A stretch of 64,000 nt of DNA from Methylobacter tundripaludum (GTDB lineage Bacteria > Pseudomonadota > Gammaproteobacteria > Methylococcales > Methylomonadaceae): assembly GCF_002934365.1 (NCBI RefSeq), contig NZ_PTIY01000010.1:1-64000 (forward strand), written 5' to 3'. The translations under genes and the position numbers were made by a program. Below are positions 27,784-35,035 of this stretch, one piece after another (within the stretch, counting starts at the first letter, position 1; every line of letters starts with the position of its first letter). The notes beneath the pieces were generated by a model. The model did no database searches, was not told the DNA's origin, and was given only the letters and a program-made list of their open reading frames with translations.

Positions 27784-27999
27784 CCCAAGCCCCGCCGAGA
27801 ATGTGTTGATTTTTTTAGTTAAAACCGACCGTCCATTAACGACCTGAATCTGCCTTTTGCTGTAATTATTTGAGTGGCTGGTTAGTACAGCACTACTGAC
27901 TGTCTTCAAGATAAAAAGAAACTCTATATTATCCGATAAGGGAAGATATACAGAAACTATCTAATCACTTGTTAGACCACATCATTTTGTATTGAAAAT

Positions 28000-28545
28000 A
28001 TGGAAAATACGCCAGAACAACTTCTACCCACGAACTACATCAAAGAACGTGTAGAGCAATATCAGGCATGGTATGACAGGAAAGCTGTCGCAACTAAAGC
28101 ACTCTATCTTCGAATGCGTGCCTGCTCAGTAGTTGGCGGTGGTATCGTTCCAGTTCTTATTAATGTCCAACCTGGCTGGGAGTTGTGGGGCATTGATGTA
28201 GTTAAGCTTGTAGTTACGCTAATTAGCCTTCTTGTTGTGGTCTTTGTCTCACTTGAAAGTGTTTTCCATTATCGTGAACAATGGAAAAATTACCGCTCTA
28301 CTGAACAGTTGCTTGGACATGAAAAATTCCTCTTCCTCTCGCGGGTAGGACGATATGCGGGGCTAGACGATAATAAGGCTTTTACTCTCTTCGTTGAGAG
28401 GGTGGAAGATGCCATCGCATCCGAAAATTCGGCAACCTTAAACGTTATGACTATGGCAGCAGAGACATCCGAAGTTATTAAGAAACCCCAGAATAGTTCC
28501 GTAGGCTGGGTTGAATGCAATGAAACCCAGCATCGGCGGTCATAA
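28000..28545 (+). CDS. DUF4231 (SLATT-like) membrane protein with a repeat-derived end
   Basis: A 181-residue protein resembling DUF4231/SLATT membrane proteins: a helical start (YIKERVEQYQAWYDRKAVATKALYLRMR), two membrane helices (VVGGGIVPVLINV and VVKLVVTLISLLVVVFVSLESVF), then a helical cytoplasmic part (FHYREQWKNYRSTEQLLGHEKFLF). Related families occur in some two-gene antiphage or toxin modules. The last 14 residues (168-181, VGWVECNETQHRRS) are not family sequence: they are encoded by an inverted-repeat element that begins at 28499, so the original C-terminus has been replaced. Confidence 0.75.
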   Translation: MENTPEQLLPTNYIKERVEQYQAWYDRKAVATKALYLRMRACSVVGGGIVPVLINVQPGWELWGIDVVKLVVTLISLLVVVFVSLESVFHYREQWKNYRSTEQLLGHEKFLFLSRVGRYAGLDDNKAFTLFVERVEDAIASENSATLNVMTMAAETSEVIKKPQNSSVGWVECNETQHRRS

Positions 28546-28601
28546 ATCTGGGTTTCGCGTTGCATAAAGCGCCTACTTTTGGTGCTCTACCCAGCCTACG
28601 G
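28499..28601. repeat. Inverted-repeat element at the end of the DUF4231 gene
   Basis: CCGTAGGCTGGGT (28499-28511) and ACCCAGCCTACGG (28589-28601) are perfect 13-bp terminal inverted repeats of a 103-bp element. Inside are a nested pair GAAACCCAG (28522-28530) / CTGGGTTTC (28548-28556) and TGCAA/TTGCA. The 22-nt segment 28565-28586 is shared at 20 of 22 bases with 62343-62364. No transposase is encoded, so it is a non-autonomous or REP-like element. Confidence 0.75.
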
Positions 28602-28658
28602 CTCTGTTTATGCAGAGTTTACAACTCCATTCCGAACATTTTGACAGGTAGCTTAAAG

Positions 28659-28924
28659 CTATTTGTAAATATGCTTTCGATGAGCAATGTCGTTAAGAAC
28701 GATTATAAAACGATCACGCTCAAATACTGTCAATAAACGGTAATCGCCGACTCTGTATGACCAGAATTCGGACAACGGACCTTGTAGTCGTTTTCCCAGT
28801 TGCCTTGGATCATCCAATTTAGCCAAGCGAGAAGTAAGGAAGGTGCTGATTCTTTGCTGTACCGTTTAACCAACTTGTTAAACTGTCTTGCAGCTTGAAC
28901 AGTAAATTCAATCTTCCAAGTCAT
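28659..28924 (-). pseudogene. Frameshifted RelE-type toxin
   Basis: From ATG 28924, the first frame reads a normal RelE start (MTWKIEFTVQAARQFNKL) and then a meaningless tail. After a shift near 28861 a second frame continues the family: QQRISTFLTSRLAKLDDP, then SEFWSYRVGDYRLL, then FIIVLNDIAHRKHIYK, ending at the TAG 28659. The span of 266 nt is one base short of 89 codons, so a single-base deletion in the stretch coding NKLVKR-QQR explains it. In this sequence it can make only a truncated product of 64 residues. The antitoxin gene next to it is intact. Confidence 0.85.
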
Positions 28925-29123
28925 TGTCTTTTATTAGTTGATCTAAAGACACGGTTTGACCTGTACGCTTGTATTCAGCATAAGATTGTTCGGCGCGAGC
29001 CACTGCTTCCCTTTCGGATTGGTAATCCATAATAAAGTCTTCGATCAATTGAGAAACGCTTATACCCTGCTCTACTGCGATATGTTCAAGCTGGTGCTCT
29101 AGCTGTTGGTCTAATGTAATCAT
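28908..29123 (-). CDS. Antitoxin of a RelBE-type pair
   Basis: A 71-residue protein of antitoxin type. It has a ribbon-helix-helix-like start (MITLDQQLEHQLEHIAVEQGISVSQLIEDFI) and an acidic C-terminal tail with YAEYKRTGQTVSLDQLIKDND that would wrap the toxin. Its end overlaps the start of the frameshifted RelE-type gene by 17 bp, the usual arrangement. With the toxin broken, the antitoxin may persist as a repressor or as protection against related toxins. Confidence 0.75.
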   Translation of the reverse strand: MITLDQQLEHQLEHIAVEQGISVSQLIEDFIMDYQSEREAVARAEQSYAEYKRTGQTVSLDQLIKDNDLED

Positions 29124-29152
29124 AGAATCACCTTCTTAATTTTTAGAGGAAT

Positions 29153-30160
29153 TTATTTTTGGTCAGCTTTGACTTTTTCTTGCAACAAAGCCAATAACCC
29201 CTCAGCAAAACCCGTTTCAGGAACGGCTTTTACCGGGACAAACCAATGCCGGTCGCCTGCGAACGCCATGCACTTTACCGCGTCCTTCTCGGTCATCAAT
29301 ACCGGCTCCGAATCTGAAAACAAGATGTCGCTAACCTGGAATTTATAATGATCCGGGAAGCTGTGGGTTTTACAGGTCAAACCTGCTGACTCCAGCAGCT
29401 TGAAGAACCGGTCGGGGTTGCCGATGCCCGCCAAGGCATGGCAACCGGTAACGTTAAATTCCTGCAACGGTTTTTGCTGCCCGGTAGCGAGGTTGACGGC
29501 CGTATTGCCGGTGATTTGCATCGAAAACTCGTTGTCTTCCGCTTTCTCTCCATTCACGACTCTAAAATCGACGCTTTGCAATCTTTCTATCGGTTCACGA
29601 AGCGGCCCGGCCGGCAGGCAATAACCGTTGCCGAAACGCCTTTCCCCGTCGATCACGGCGATCTCAATATCCCGGTTCAGCGCGTAATGTTGCAGGCCGT
29701 CGTCGGATAAAATGACATTGCAATCTGATTTTTCAAGCAGCAGTCTGGCGGCATCCGCCCGCAACGGACTTACGGTCATCGGGCAGCCGGTTTGCTTGGC
29801 GATCAGCAAAGCCTCGTCTCCGACCTGTTCCGCCGTGCTGTTTGCATCGACCCACTGGGGCCAGACTTCAGCATGCCCGCCGTAGCCTCGGCTGATAATG
29901 CCGGGCTTAAAACCCTGGCTTTTAAGCAACTCGGCCAGCCAGATAATCAACGGCGTTTTGCCGGTGCCGCCGACGGTAATGTTGCCTATCACGATAACCG
30001 GAACCGGAAGGCTGTGTTTTTTTAACACGCCGATACGGTACAAAAACTTCCTGAATTTAACGAAATCGCTGAACAGAAAACCCAGCGGCATAAGCCACAC
30101 GCCGATAAACGGGTCTTTGTACCAGATGTCCACCAGCCATCGGGATAAGGTTTTTTTCAT
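29153..30160 (-). CDS. lpxK: Tetraacyldisaccharide 4'-kinase
   Basis: A 335-residue LpxK, the inner-membrane kinase that adds the 4'-phosphate to lipid A disaccharide. It has an N-terminal membrane-associated helix (FIGVWLMPLGFLFSDF), the Walker A-type loop GNITVGGTGKTP (59-70), and the family motifs RGYGGH, DEALLIAKQTGCP and DDGLQHYALNRDIEI (the DDGLQH motif). It lies 2 bp after the exbD-like gene in the minus-strand order exbB-exbD-lpxK. It confirms a Gram-negative outer membrane with lipid A. Confidence 0.95.
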   Translation of the reverse strand: MKKTLSRWLVDIWYKDPFIGVWLMPLGFLFSDFVKFRKFLYRIGVLKKHSLPVPVIVIGNITVGGTGKTPLIIWLAELLKSQGFKPGIISRGYGGHAEVWPQWVDANSTAEQVGDEALLIAKQTGCPMTVSPLRADAARLLLEKSDCNVILSDDGLQHYALNRDIEIAVIDGERRFGNGYCLPAGPLREPIERLQSVDFRVVNGEKAEDNEFSMQITGNTAVNLATGQQKPLQEFNVTGCHALAGIGNPDRFFKLLESAGLTCKTHSFPDHYKFQVSDILFSDSEPVLMTEKDAVKCMAFAGDRHWFVPVKAVPETGFAEGLLALLQEKVKADQK

Positions 30161-30162
30161 GG

Positions 30163-30594
30163 TTATTCGGCCGGATGCAGGGTGGCAAAAGTGATACGGC
30201 TGAAGCCGACCTGACCGGCAATATCCAGCGCCGTCATGACCGCCTTGTTCGGCGTTTTGTCATCGGCATTAATAATAAAAGGGACATCCTTTGAATTTAC
30301 CGCAAGTTTGCCCAGCTCCTGTTTTAATCCGGCCCTGGTTTGATCAGCTAATTGATGAGCCTGCCCGTCATCGCCGACCAACGAGTAAATACCGTTTGCA
30401 TCGATCATCAGGGAAACTGTTTTGGGATGTTCCTCAGCCGCAGATCCTTCCGCCTCGGGAAGCTTGATATTGACTTCCGTATGTTGGCTAAAGGTTGTAG
30501 AGACCATGAAGAACAGCAACAGCACAAACAGCACGTCGATCATTGAGATCAACGTAATATCGACATTCTCCCTTTTTTTACGCTGGAACTTCAT
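30163..30594 (-). CDS. ExbD/TolR-type proton-channel protein
   Basis: A 143-residue ExbD/TolR family protein: a short basic start (MKFQRKKRENVDITLISMID), one membrane helix carrying the conserved Asp (D19 in SMIDVLFVLLLFFMVSTTF), and a periplasmic domain. With the ExbB-like protein it forms a proton-driven motor that energises outer-membrane processes. It adjoins the ExbB-like gene without a gap and lpxK with 2 bp. This exbB-exbD-lpxK order is common in gammaproteobacteria, and the specific partner is unknown, so I give no symbol. Confidence 0.88.
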   Translation of the reverse strand: MKFQRKKRENVDITLISMIDVLFVLLLFFMVSTTFSQHTEVNIKLPEAEGSAAEEHPKTVSLMIDANGIYSLVGDDGQAHQLADQTRAGLKQELGKLAVNSKDVPFIINADDKTPNKAVMTALDIAGQVGFSRITFATLHPAE

Positions 30595-31217
30595 CAGGAC
30601 GTCCGGTCTTCGTGCAACATATCGACCAGTTTTAACGCTTCCTCTTCCATGGTGACGACATATTCGTCGACCAGCCTTTCAAAATAGCGATGAAAAACCA
30701 GACTGGGGATGGCCACGGTCAATCCCGACGCCGTCGTAATCAACGCCACCGAGATACCCCCGGCCAAAACGGCGGGATTGCCGGCGCCATGCTGCAACAG
30801 CGAGGCGAAAATATCGATCATGCCGAACACGGTGCCTAATAAACCCAGCAAAGGGCTGACGGCTGCGATAGTACCCAAGGTATTGAGAAAACGCTCCAGG
30901 TCATGCACGACCCTACGCCCGGTTTCTTCAATACATTCCTTCATGAATTTCCTGCCGTGATGGCTGTTGGCGAGGCCTGCGGCCAAAATACAGCCGAGCG
31001 GAGAGCTGTTTCTCAATTGCCGCAAAGTGGCGTCATCCAGCTTTTTTTCGCGCGACAATCGCCATACCTGCGCAACCAGCTCGGGCGGTATAATTTTCTT
31101 TCTACGCAAAGACCAAAAACGTTCCGCGATAATACCCATGGCGCCAATGGAACACAGTACGATCGGCAGCATCATCCAGCCGCCGCTTTTTATGATTTCA
31201 AACACATTATTTCCCAA
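30594..31217 (-). CDS. ExbB/TolQ/MotA-type proton-channel protein
   Basis: A 207-residue MotA/TolQ/ExbB family protein. It has a first membrane helix near residues 12-32 (GGWMMLPIVLCSIGAMGIIAERFW), a cytoplasmic domain, and two later helices including LGTIAAVSPLLGLLGTVFGMIDIF and ISVALITTASGLTVAIPSLVF, with the conserved channel threonine and proline patterns. It pairs with the ExbD-like protein encoded next (1-bp overlap) to convert the proton gradient into force. Confidence 0.9.
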   Translation of the reverse strand: MGNNVFEIIKSGGWMMLPIVLCSIGAMGIIAERFWSLRRKKIIPPELVAQVWRLSREKKLDDATLRQLRNSSPLGCILAAGLANSHHGRKFMKECIEETGRRVVHDLERFLNTLGTIAAVSPLLGLLGTVFGMIDIFASLLQHGAGNPAVLAGGISVALITTASGLTVAIPSLVFHRYFERLVDEYVVTMEEEALKLVDMLHEDRTS

Positions 31218-31254
31218 AAAATTACAAGTCGGGTTGAACTAACCCGGCGCTATT

Positions 31255-32430
31255 TTAACCCAAGACCGTCTTATCTTGAGAACTTTCCCGCCCAACCCAG
31301 ATATAGACGATCACAAAAGCAATGCTACAAAAAACCGCCGCCATTGAATAGACGGACTGAGCCCCCAACGACTCCCAATAATAGCCGCTGTAGTAACTGC
31401 CCAGCATCCCGCCCAGACCAAACCCCAAACTGGCGTAGAGCGCTTGGCCTTTACCCTGATGCCGGTCACCAAAATACTGATGAACCAAATGAATAGCGGC
31501 GACATGAACACCGGCAAAGGTCGCCGCGTGCAATAGCTGGGCAACAATCAACAGCCAAAAATAATCGATGCACCAGCCAATTATCAACCAGCGCATTATC
31601 GACAGCAGGCTGCTGGCCAATAAAATCGCCCGCAGGGAAAACCGCTTCAACACCCGGCGCATGTAAATAAATAAAACAATCTCGGCAAAAACACCCAGCG
31701 CCCAAAGAAATCCGGTCAGGCTTGCCGAGTACTGGTAGTGTTTCAGGTAAATCGAATAAAAAACGTAATACGGCGCATGGGCGAACTGTAACAACATACT
31801 CGCCAGCAGAAACGCCAGCACTTCCGGTCTTTTTATGATTTGCAGGATGCCGATAGCGGCAGTCTCGTGATGGGTCGCCTGAGCCGGCGGCGTCATCAAG
31901 CTGACCAGCCAGATCATCGCCATCCATGAAGTAACCGCTGCCGGGATTATGTCGGACGGCAGGACATCCAATAACCGGCCTACGCCCAGCACCGAAACAA
32001 TAAAACCGATAGATCCCCACAGCCTTATCCGGCTGTAGCGATGCGCTTGGTCTTTTAAATGGTATAAGGTTACCGCCTCGAATTGCGGCAACGTGGAGTT
32101 CCAAAAAATGCCGAAGGCGACCGTTACCCAGGCGAACCAGGAATAACCGTCAATAATCAAAAAACCGGCGAACAGTAAAGCGGTTAAAAAAGAGCTTATG
32201 CGGATAATGCGTAAATTTTTCCCGGTATGATCGGCAATCCAGCCGCATAACATCGGAGCGATAATTCTTGTGCCGCCCAGCAGCGCAAAAAGCTCGCCGA
32301 TTTGAACCGGATTAAAGCCGCTTTCTTTTAAATAGAGGCTCCAGTAAGGGAGAAAAGTCCCTACCGTGGCGAAATAAAAGAAGTAAAAGCCTGACAGGCG
32401 CCAGTATGGAATTGACATTGAATTGCTCAT
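31255..32430 (-). CDS. MFS permease (HcaT/LacY-like)
   Basis: A 12-helix transporter of the MFS_1-like group, in the family of 3-phenylpropionate and sugar or nucleoside symporters. I place the start at ATG 32430 (391 residues), which begins MSNSMSIPYWRLSGFYFFYFATVGTFLPYWSLYL; an ATG 11 codons upstream has no ribosome site. Other features are the GELFALLGGTRIIAPMLCGWIADHTGKNLRI loop between helices 2 and 3 and FGDRHQGKGQALYASLGFGLGGMLGSYYSG. The substrate is unknown. It lies between exbB and the palindromic repeats upstream of it. Confidence 0.8.
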   Translation of the reverse strand: MSNSMSIPYWRLSGFYFFYFATVGTFLPYWSLYLKESGFNPVQIGELFALLGGTRIIAPMLCGWIADHTGKNLRIIRISSFLTALLFAGFLIIDGYSWFAWVTVAFGIFWNSTLPQFEAVTLYHLKDQAHRYSRIRLWGSIGFIVSVLGVGRLLDVLPSDIIPAAVTSWMAMIWLVSLMTPPAQATHHETAAIGILQIIKRPEVLAFLLASMLLQFAHAPYYVFYSIYLKHYQYSASLTGFLWALGVFAEIVLFIYMRRVLKRFSLRAILLASSLLSIMRWLIIGWCIDYFWLLIVAQLLHAATFAGVHVAAIHLVHQYFGDRHQGKGQALYASLGFGLGGMLGSYYSGYYWESLGAQSVYSMAAVFCSIAFVIVYIWVGRESSQDKTVLG

Positions 32431-32487
32431 CTTCAGTCGATCCCACGCACGCGTCAGTGCCATTAAGTTGGATTTTAGTAAGCGCTA

Positions 32488-32553
32488 GTTCCCAAGCTCC
32501 AGCTTGGGAATTCAGTGCAGGAAGCTCTAGCTTCCCAAGCGGGAGCTTGGGAA
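32488..32553. repeat. Compound palindromic repeat, copies B and C
   Basis: TTCCCAAGCT-CC-AGCTTGGGAA (32489-32510), GGAAGCT-CT-AGCTTCC (32520-32535) and a third palindrome TTCCCAAGC-GGGA-GCTTGGGAA (32532-32553). The first two reproduce, in reverse orientation, the block at 1012-1059. The element sits between aroC and the MFS gene. Confidence 0.75.
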
Positions 32554-32623
32554 CCAGCTTAACCAGTTTAATCCTTTACTAAATAGTAGTAACGTCGCAT
32601 GTGGAAATGAGGGTAACTGTCTC

Positions 32624-33712
32624 TTATCTTAAAACAGGCAGTCCCGATTGAACGTTCAAGTTTTGCGCCCGATGCCGCAACAGATGATCCATAATCACTA
32701 TCGCCATCATCGCCTCGGCAATCGGCGTTGCCCGTATGCCGACGCAAGGATCGTGGCGGCCTTCGGTAACCACTTCAATCGCCTCGCCTTGCAGGTTGAT
32801 GCTTCTGCCCGGCAGCCGCAAGCTGGAGGTCGGCTTCAAAGCGATACTGGCCGTTACATTCTGGCCGCTGGAAATGCCGCCCAAAATGCCGCCGGCATGA
32901 TTGCTTAAAAAGCCGTCCGGGGTGATTTCATCGCGAAACTGGGTGCCTTTGCTGTCGATGCAGGCAAAACCGTCACCGATTTCCACGCCTTTGACCGCAT
33001 TGATGCTCATCAAGGCATGGGCTAAATCCGCATCGAGCCGGTCGAAAATAGGCTCGCCCAAACCCGGCGGCACGTTGGTTGCCACGACTTCAATTCTTGC
33101 GCCGATGGACTCGCCTTCTTTGCGCAACGCATCCATATAGGCTTCCATGTCCGCGACTTTATCCGCATCGGGGCAGAAAAACGGATTGCTGTCGATAATA
33201 GACCAATCGACTTTTTCGATTTTTATCGGCCCCAGCTGCGACAAATAACCGCGTATGTCTATGCCTGCCTGTTCTTTCAGGTATTTTTTGGCGATGCCGC
33301 CCGCCGCAACCCGCATGGCGGTTTCGCGAGCCGACGAGCGTCCGCCGCCCCGGTAATCCCTGATTCCGTATTTGTGCTGGTAGCTGTAGTCGGCATGGCC
33401 GGGCCTGAAGGTATCGGCGATTTTCGAATAATCTTTGGAGCGCTGATCGGTGTTTTCAATCAGCAATCCGATAGGCGTGCCGGTGGTTTTGCCTTCAAAC
33501 ACGCCGGACAAAATCCTGACTTCATCGGCTTCGCGGCGTTGGGTGGTGTGACGTGAGGTGCCGGGTTTCCTGCGATCCAGGTCTTCCTGCAAATCGGCTT
33601 CGGTCAAGGCCATGCCCGGAGGGCAGCCATCGACGATACAGCCTATCGCGGGGCCGTGGCTTTCGCCGAACGAGGTGACGGTGAATAATTTTCCTATTGT
33701 GTTTCCAGACAT
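32624..33712 (-). CDS. aroC: Chorismate synthase
   Basis: A 362-residue AroC, which converts EPSP to chorismate with reduced FMN, the last common step of the aromatic pathway. The start [32 protein letters not shown] is the family signature. Others include [43 protein letters not shown] (signature 2 and the FMN loop, split here only for orientation at about residues 100-145) and the later GGISSGQ. It follows prmB by 2 bp on the minus strand. Length is normal. Confidence 0.96.
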   Translation of the reverse strand: MSGNTIGKLFTVTSFGESHGPAIGCIVDGCPPGMALTEADLQEDLDRRKPGTSRHTTQRREADEVRILSGVFEGKTTGTPIGLLIENTDQRSKDYSKIADTFRPGHADYSYQHKYGIRDYRGGGRSSARETAMRVAAGGIAKKYLKEQAGIDIRGYLSQLGPIKIEKVDWSIIDSNPFFCPDADKVADMEAYMDALRKEGESIGARIEVVATNVPPGLGEPIFDRLDADLAHALMSINAVKGVEIGDGFACIDSKGTQFRDEITPDGFLSNHAGGILGGISSGQNVTASIALKPTSSLRLPGRSINLQGEAIEVVTEGRHDPCVGIRATPIAEAMMAIVIMDHLLRHRAQNLNVQSGLPVLR

Positions 33713-33714
33713 AG

Positions 33715-34644
33715 TTATAAAGCCGCTAAAAATAATTCGTTATATTGACTGACTTGCTCGGCCGTCAGCAAAAACACGCCGTCGCCGCCGCGTTCAAAGT
33801 CCAGCCAGTAAAAAGGCACATCGGGAAATGCGTTCTGCAATGTTTCGGCGCTGCTGCCCACTTCCACGATCAAAATCCCCTGCTCCGCCAGATAACGGTC
33901 GGCGTCGACCAAAATACGCAAGACGATGTCCAATCCCGTGTATCCGCCCTTAAACCCCATATCGGGCTCGGCGCGAAACTCTGCGGGCAATTGTTCCCAT
34001 TCTTCATGGCTCACATAAGGCGGATTGCTGACGATGATGTCATAGCGGACATCGGGCAGTTCTTTAAACAAGTCCGACTGGTAAAGGCTTACCGCATCAT
34101 CCAGATCATGCTTGGCGACATTGATTTTTGCGACCGCCAGCGCATCCGCCGATAAATCCACCGCATCGACGTCGGCGGCGGGAAAGGCATAAGCGCAGGC
34201 TATCGCGATGCAGGCGCTGCCGGTACATAAATCCAGGATACGTTCGACCTGTTCTTCATCGACCCAAGGCGCAAAACGCTGTTCAATCAATTCGGCGATA
34301 GGCGATCTCGGCACCAGCACCCGCTGGTCGACATAAAACGACAGGCCTGCAAAAATGGCTTCATGCGTCAGATAGGCGGCCGGTATGCGCTCGTTAATGC
34401 GCCTGTCGACCATATCGATCACAGCCTGGCGCTCAGTCAGCGTTAAAACGCTTTGCAGATAGGCGTCGGCCAAGTTATAGGGTTGGCGGACGGTATGTAA
34501 AACCAGCGCCGCCGCTTCATCCAGCGCGGTTTCAGTGCCGTGGCCGAAACACACCCCGGCCTCAGTAAACCGGCTGGCGGCCCAGCGGATATAATCGCGG
34601 ATGGTGGATAAGGTTGTTAAAACTTCAGATGGCGTTGTTTTCAT
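33715..34644 (-). CDS. prmB: Ribosomal protein L3 glutamine methyltransferase
   Basis: A 309-residue HemK-family methyltransferase. The SAM-binding motif is [20 protein letters not shown], with an acidic residue in [15 protein letters not shown], and the catalytic NPPYV motif is in [14 protein letters not shown]. PrmB methylates a glutamine of ribosomal protein uL3. The N-terminal helical domain and the position beside aroC fit PrmB and not PrmC, which lies beside prfA. Length and motifs are complete. Confidence 0.93.
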   Translation of the reverse strand: MKTTPSEVLTTLSTIRDYIRWAASRFTEAGVCFGHGTETALDEAAALVLHTVRQPYNLADAYLQSVLTLTERQAVIDMVDRRINERIPAAYLTHEAIFAGLSFYVDQRVLVPRSPIAELIEQRFAPWVDEEQVERILDLCTGSACIAIACAYAFPAADVDAVDLSADALAVAKINVAKHDLDDAVSLYQSDLFKELPDVRYDIIVSNPPYVSHEEWEQLPAEFRAEPDMGFKGGYTGLDIVLRILVDADRYLAEQGILIVEVGSSAETLQNAFPDVPFYWLDFERGGDGVFLLTAEQVSQYNELFLAAL

Positions 34645-34888
34645 CGCTAAGATAGATGCAATACGGTTCGACTAAACGGTAGATTTTAAACTAAACTTTG
34701 CGGGCTTGTTTGAATATTAAAGAAACGCAACCTGGGCAAAACCAATAACAAGCTCAGCAATACCGCCCCGTAAGTTTGGTTAAAACAGACTTCGGCATCG
34801 AACCCATATTGACTTATCCCGATCCTGCATTTGCAGCTGCCGTAAAGAAATTGCAAATTATTCGCCGGCGAAGATTTCCCGGCGATTT
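34645..34888. other. Gap before the FliK-like gene: nothing clear in the first part
   Basis: I see no convincing gene, hairpin or promoter in 34645-34888. A 94-codon minus-strand open frame (34686-34970) lacks a ribosome site and any family resemblance. The sigma-28-like promoter in the second part of the gap is listed separately. Confidence 0.4.
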
Positions 34889-34915
34889 TAAAGATATGTA
34901 GATCCATGCCGACAA
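34889..34915 (+). promoter_or_regulatory. Sigma-28 (FliA)-like promoter upstream of the FliK-like gene
   Basis: TAAA (34889-34892) and GCCGACAA (34908-34915) are separated by exactly 15 nt, matching the sigma-28 consensus TAAA-N15-GCCGATAA with one mismatch. It lies about 120 bp upstream of the FliK-like start, which suits a late flagellar gene. Confidence 0.5.
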
Positions 34916-35035
34916 TTAGTTTCGTAATGACAATAATCGGCCAGTATCGATAAATCAACGACCTGCCCATTTAAATGCGAATGACGGCATGAATAGAGTG
35001 GATACCGCCAAAAATGAAATCGAATCTATCCTGCA

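Noticed and set aside
34686-34970. 94-codon minus-strand frame before the FliK-like gene
   Set aside because: No ribosome site or known family; it overlaps the sigma-28-like promoter of the opposite strand.
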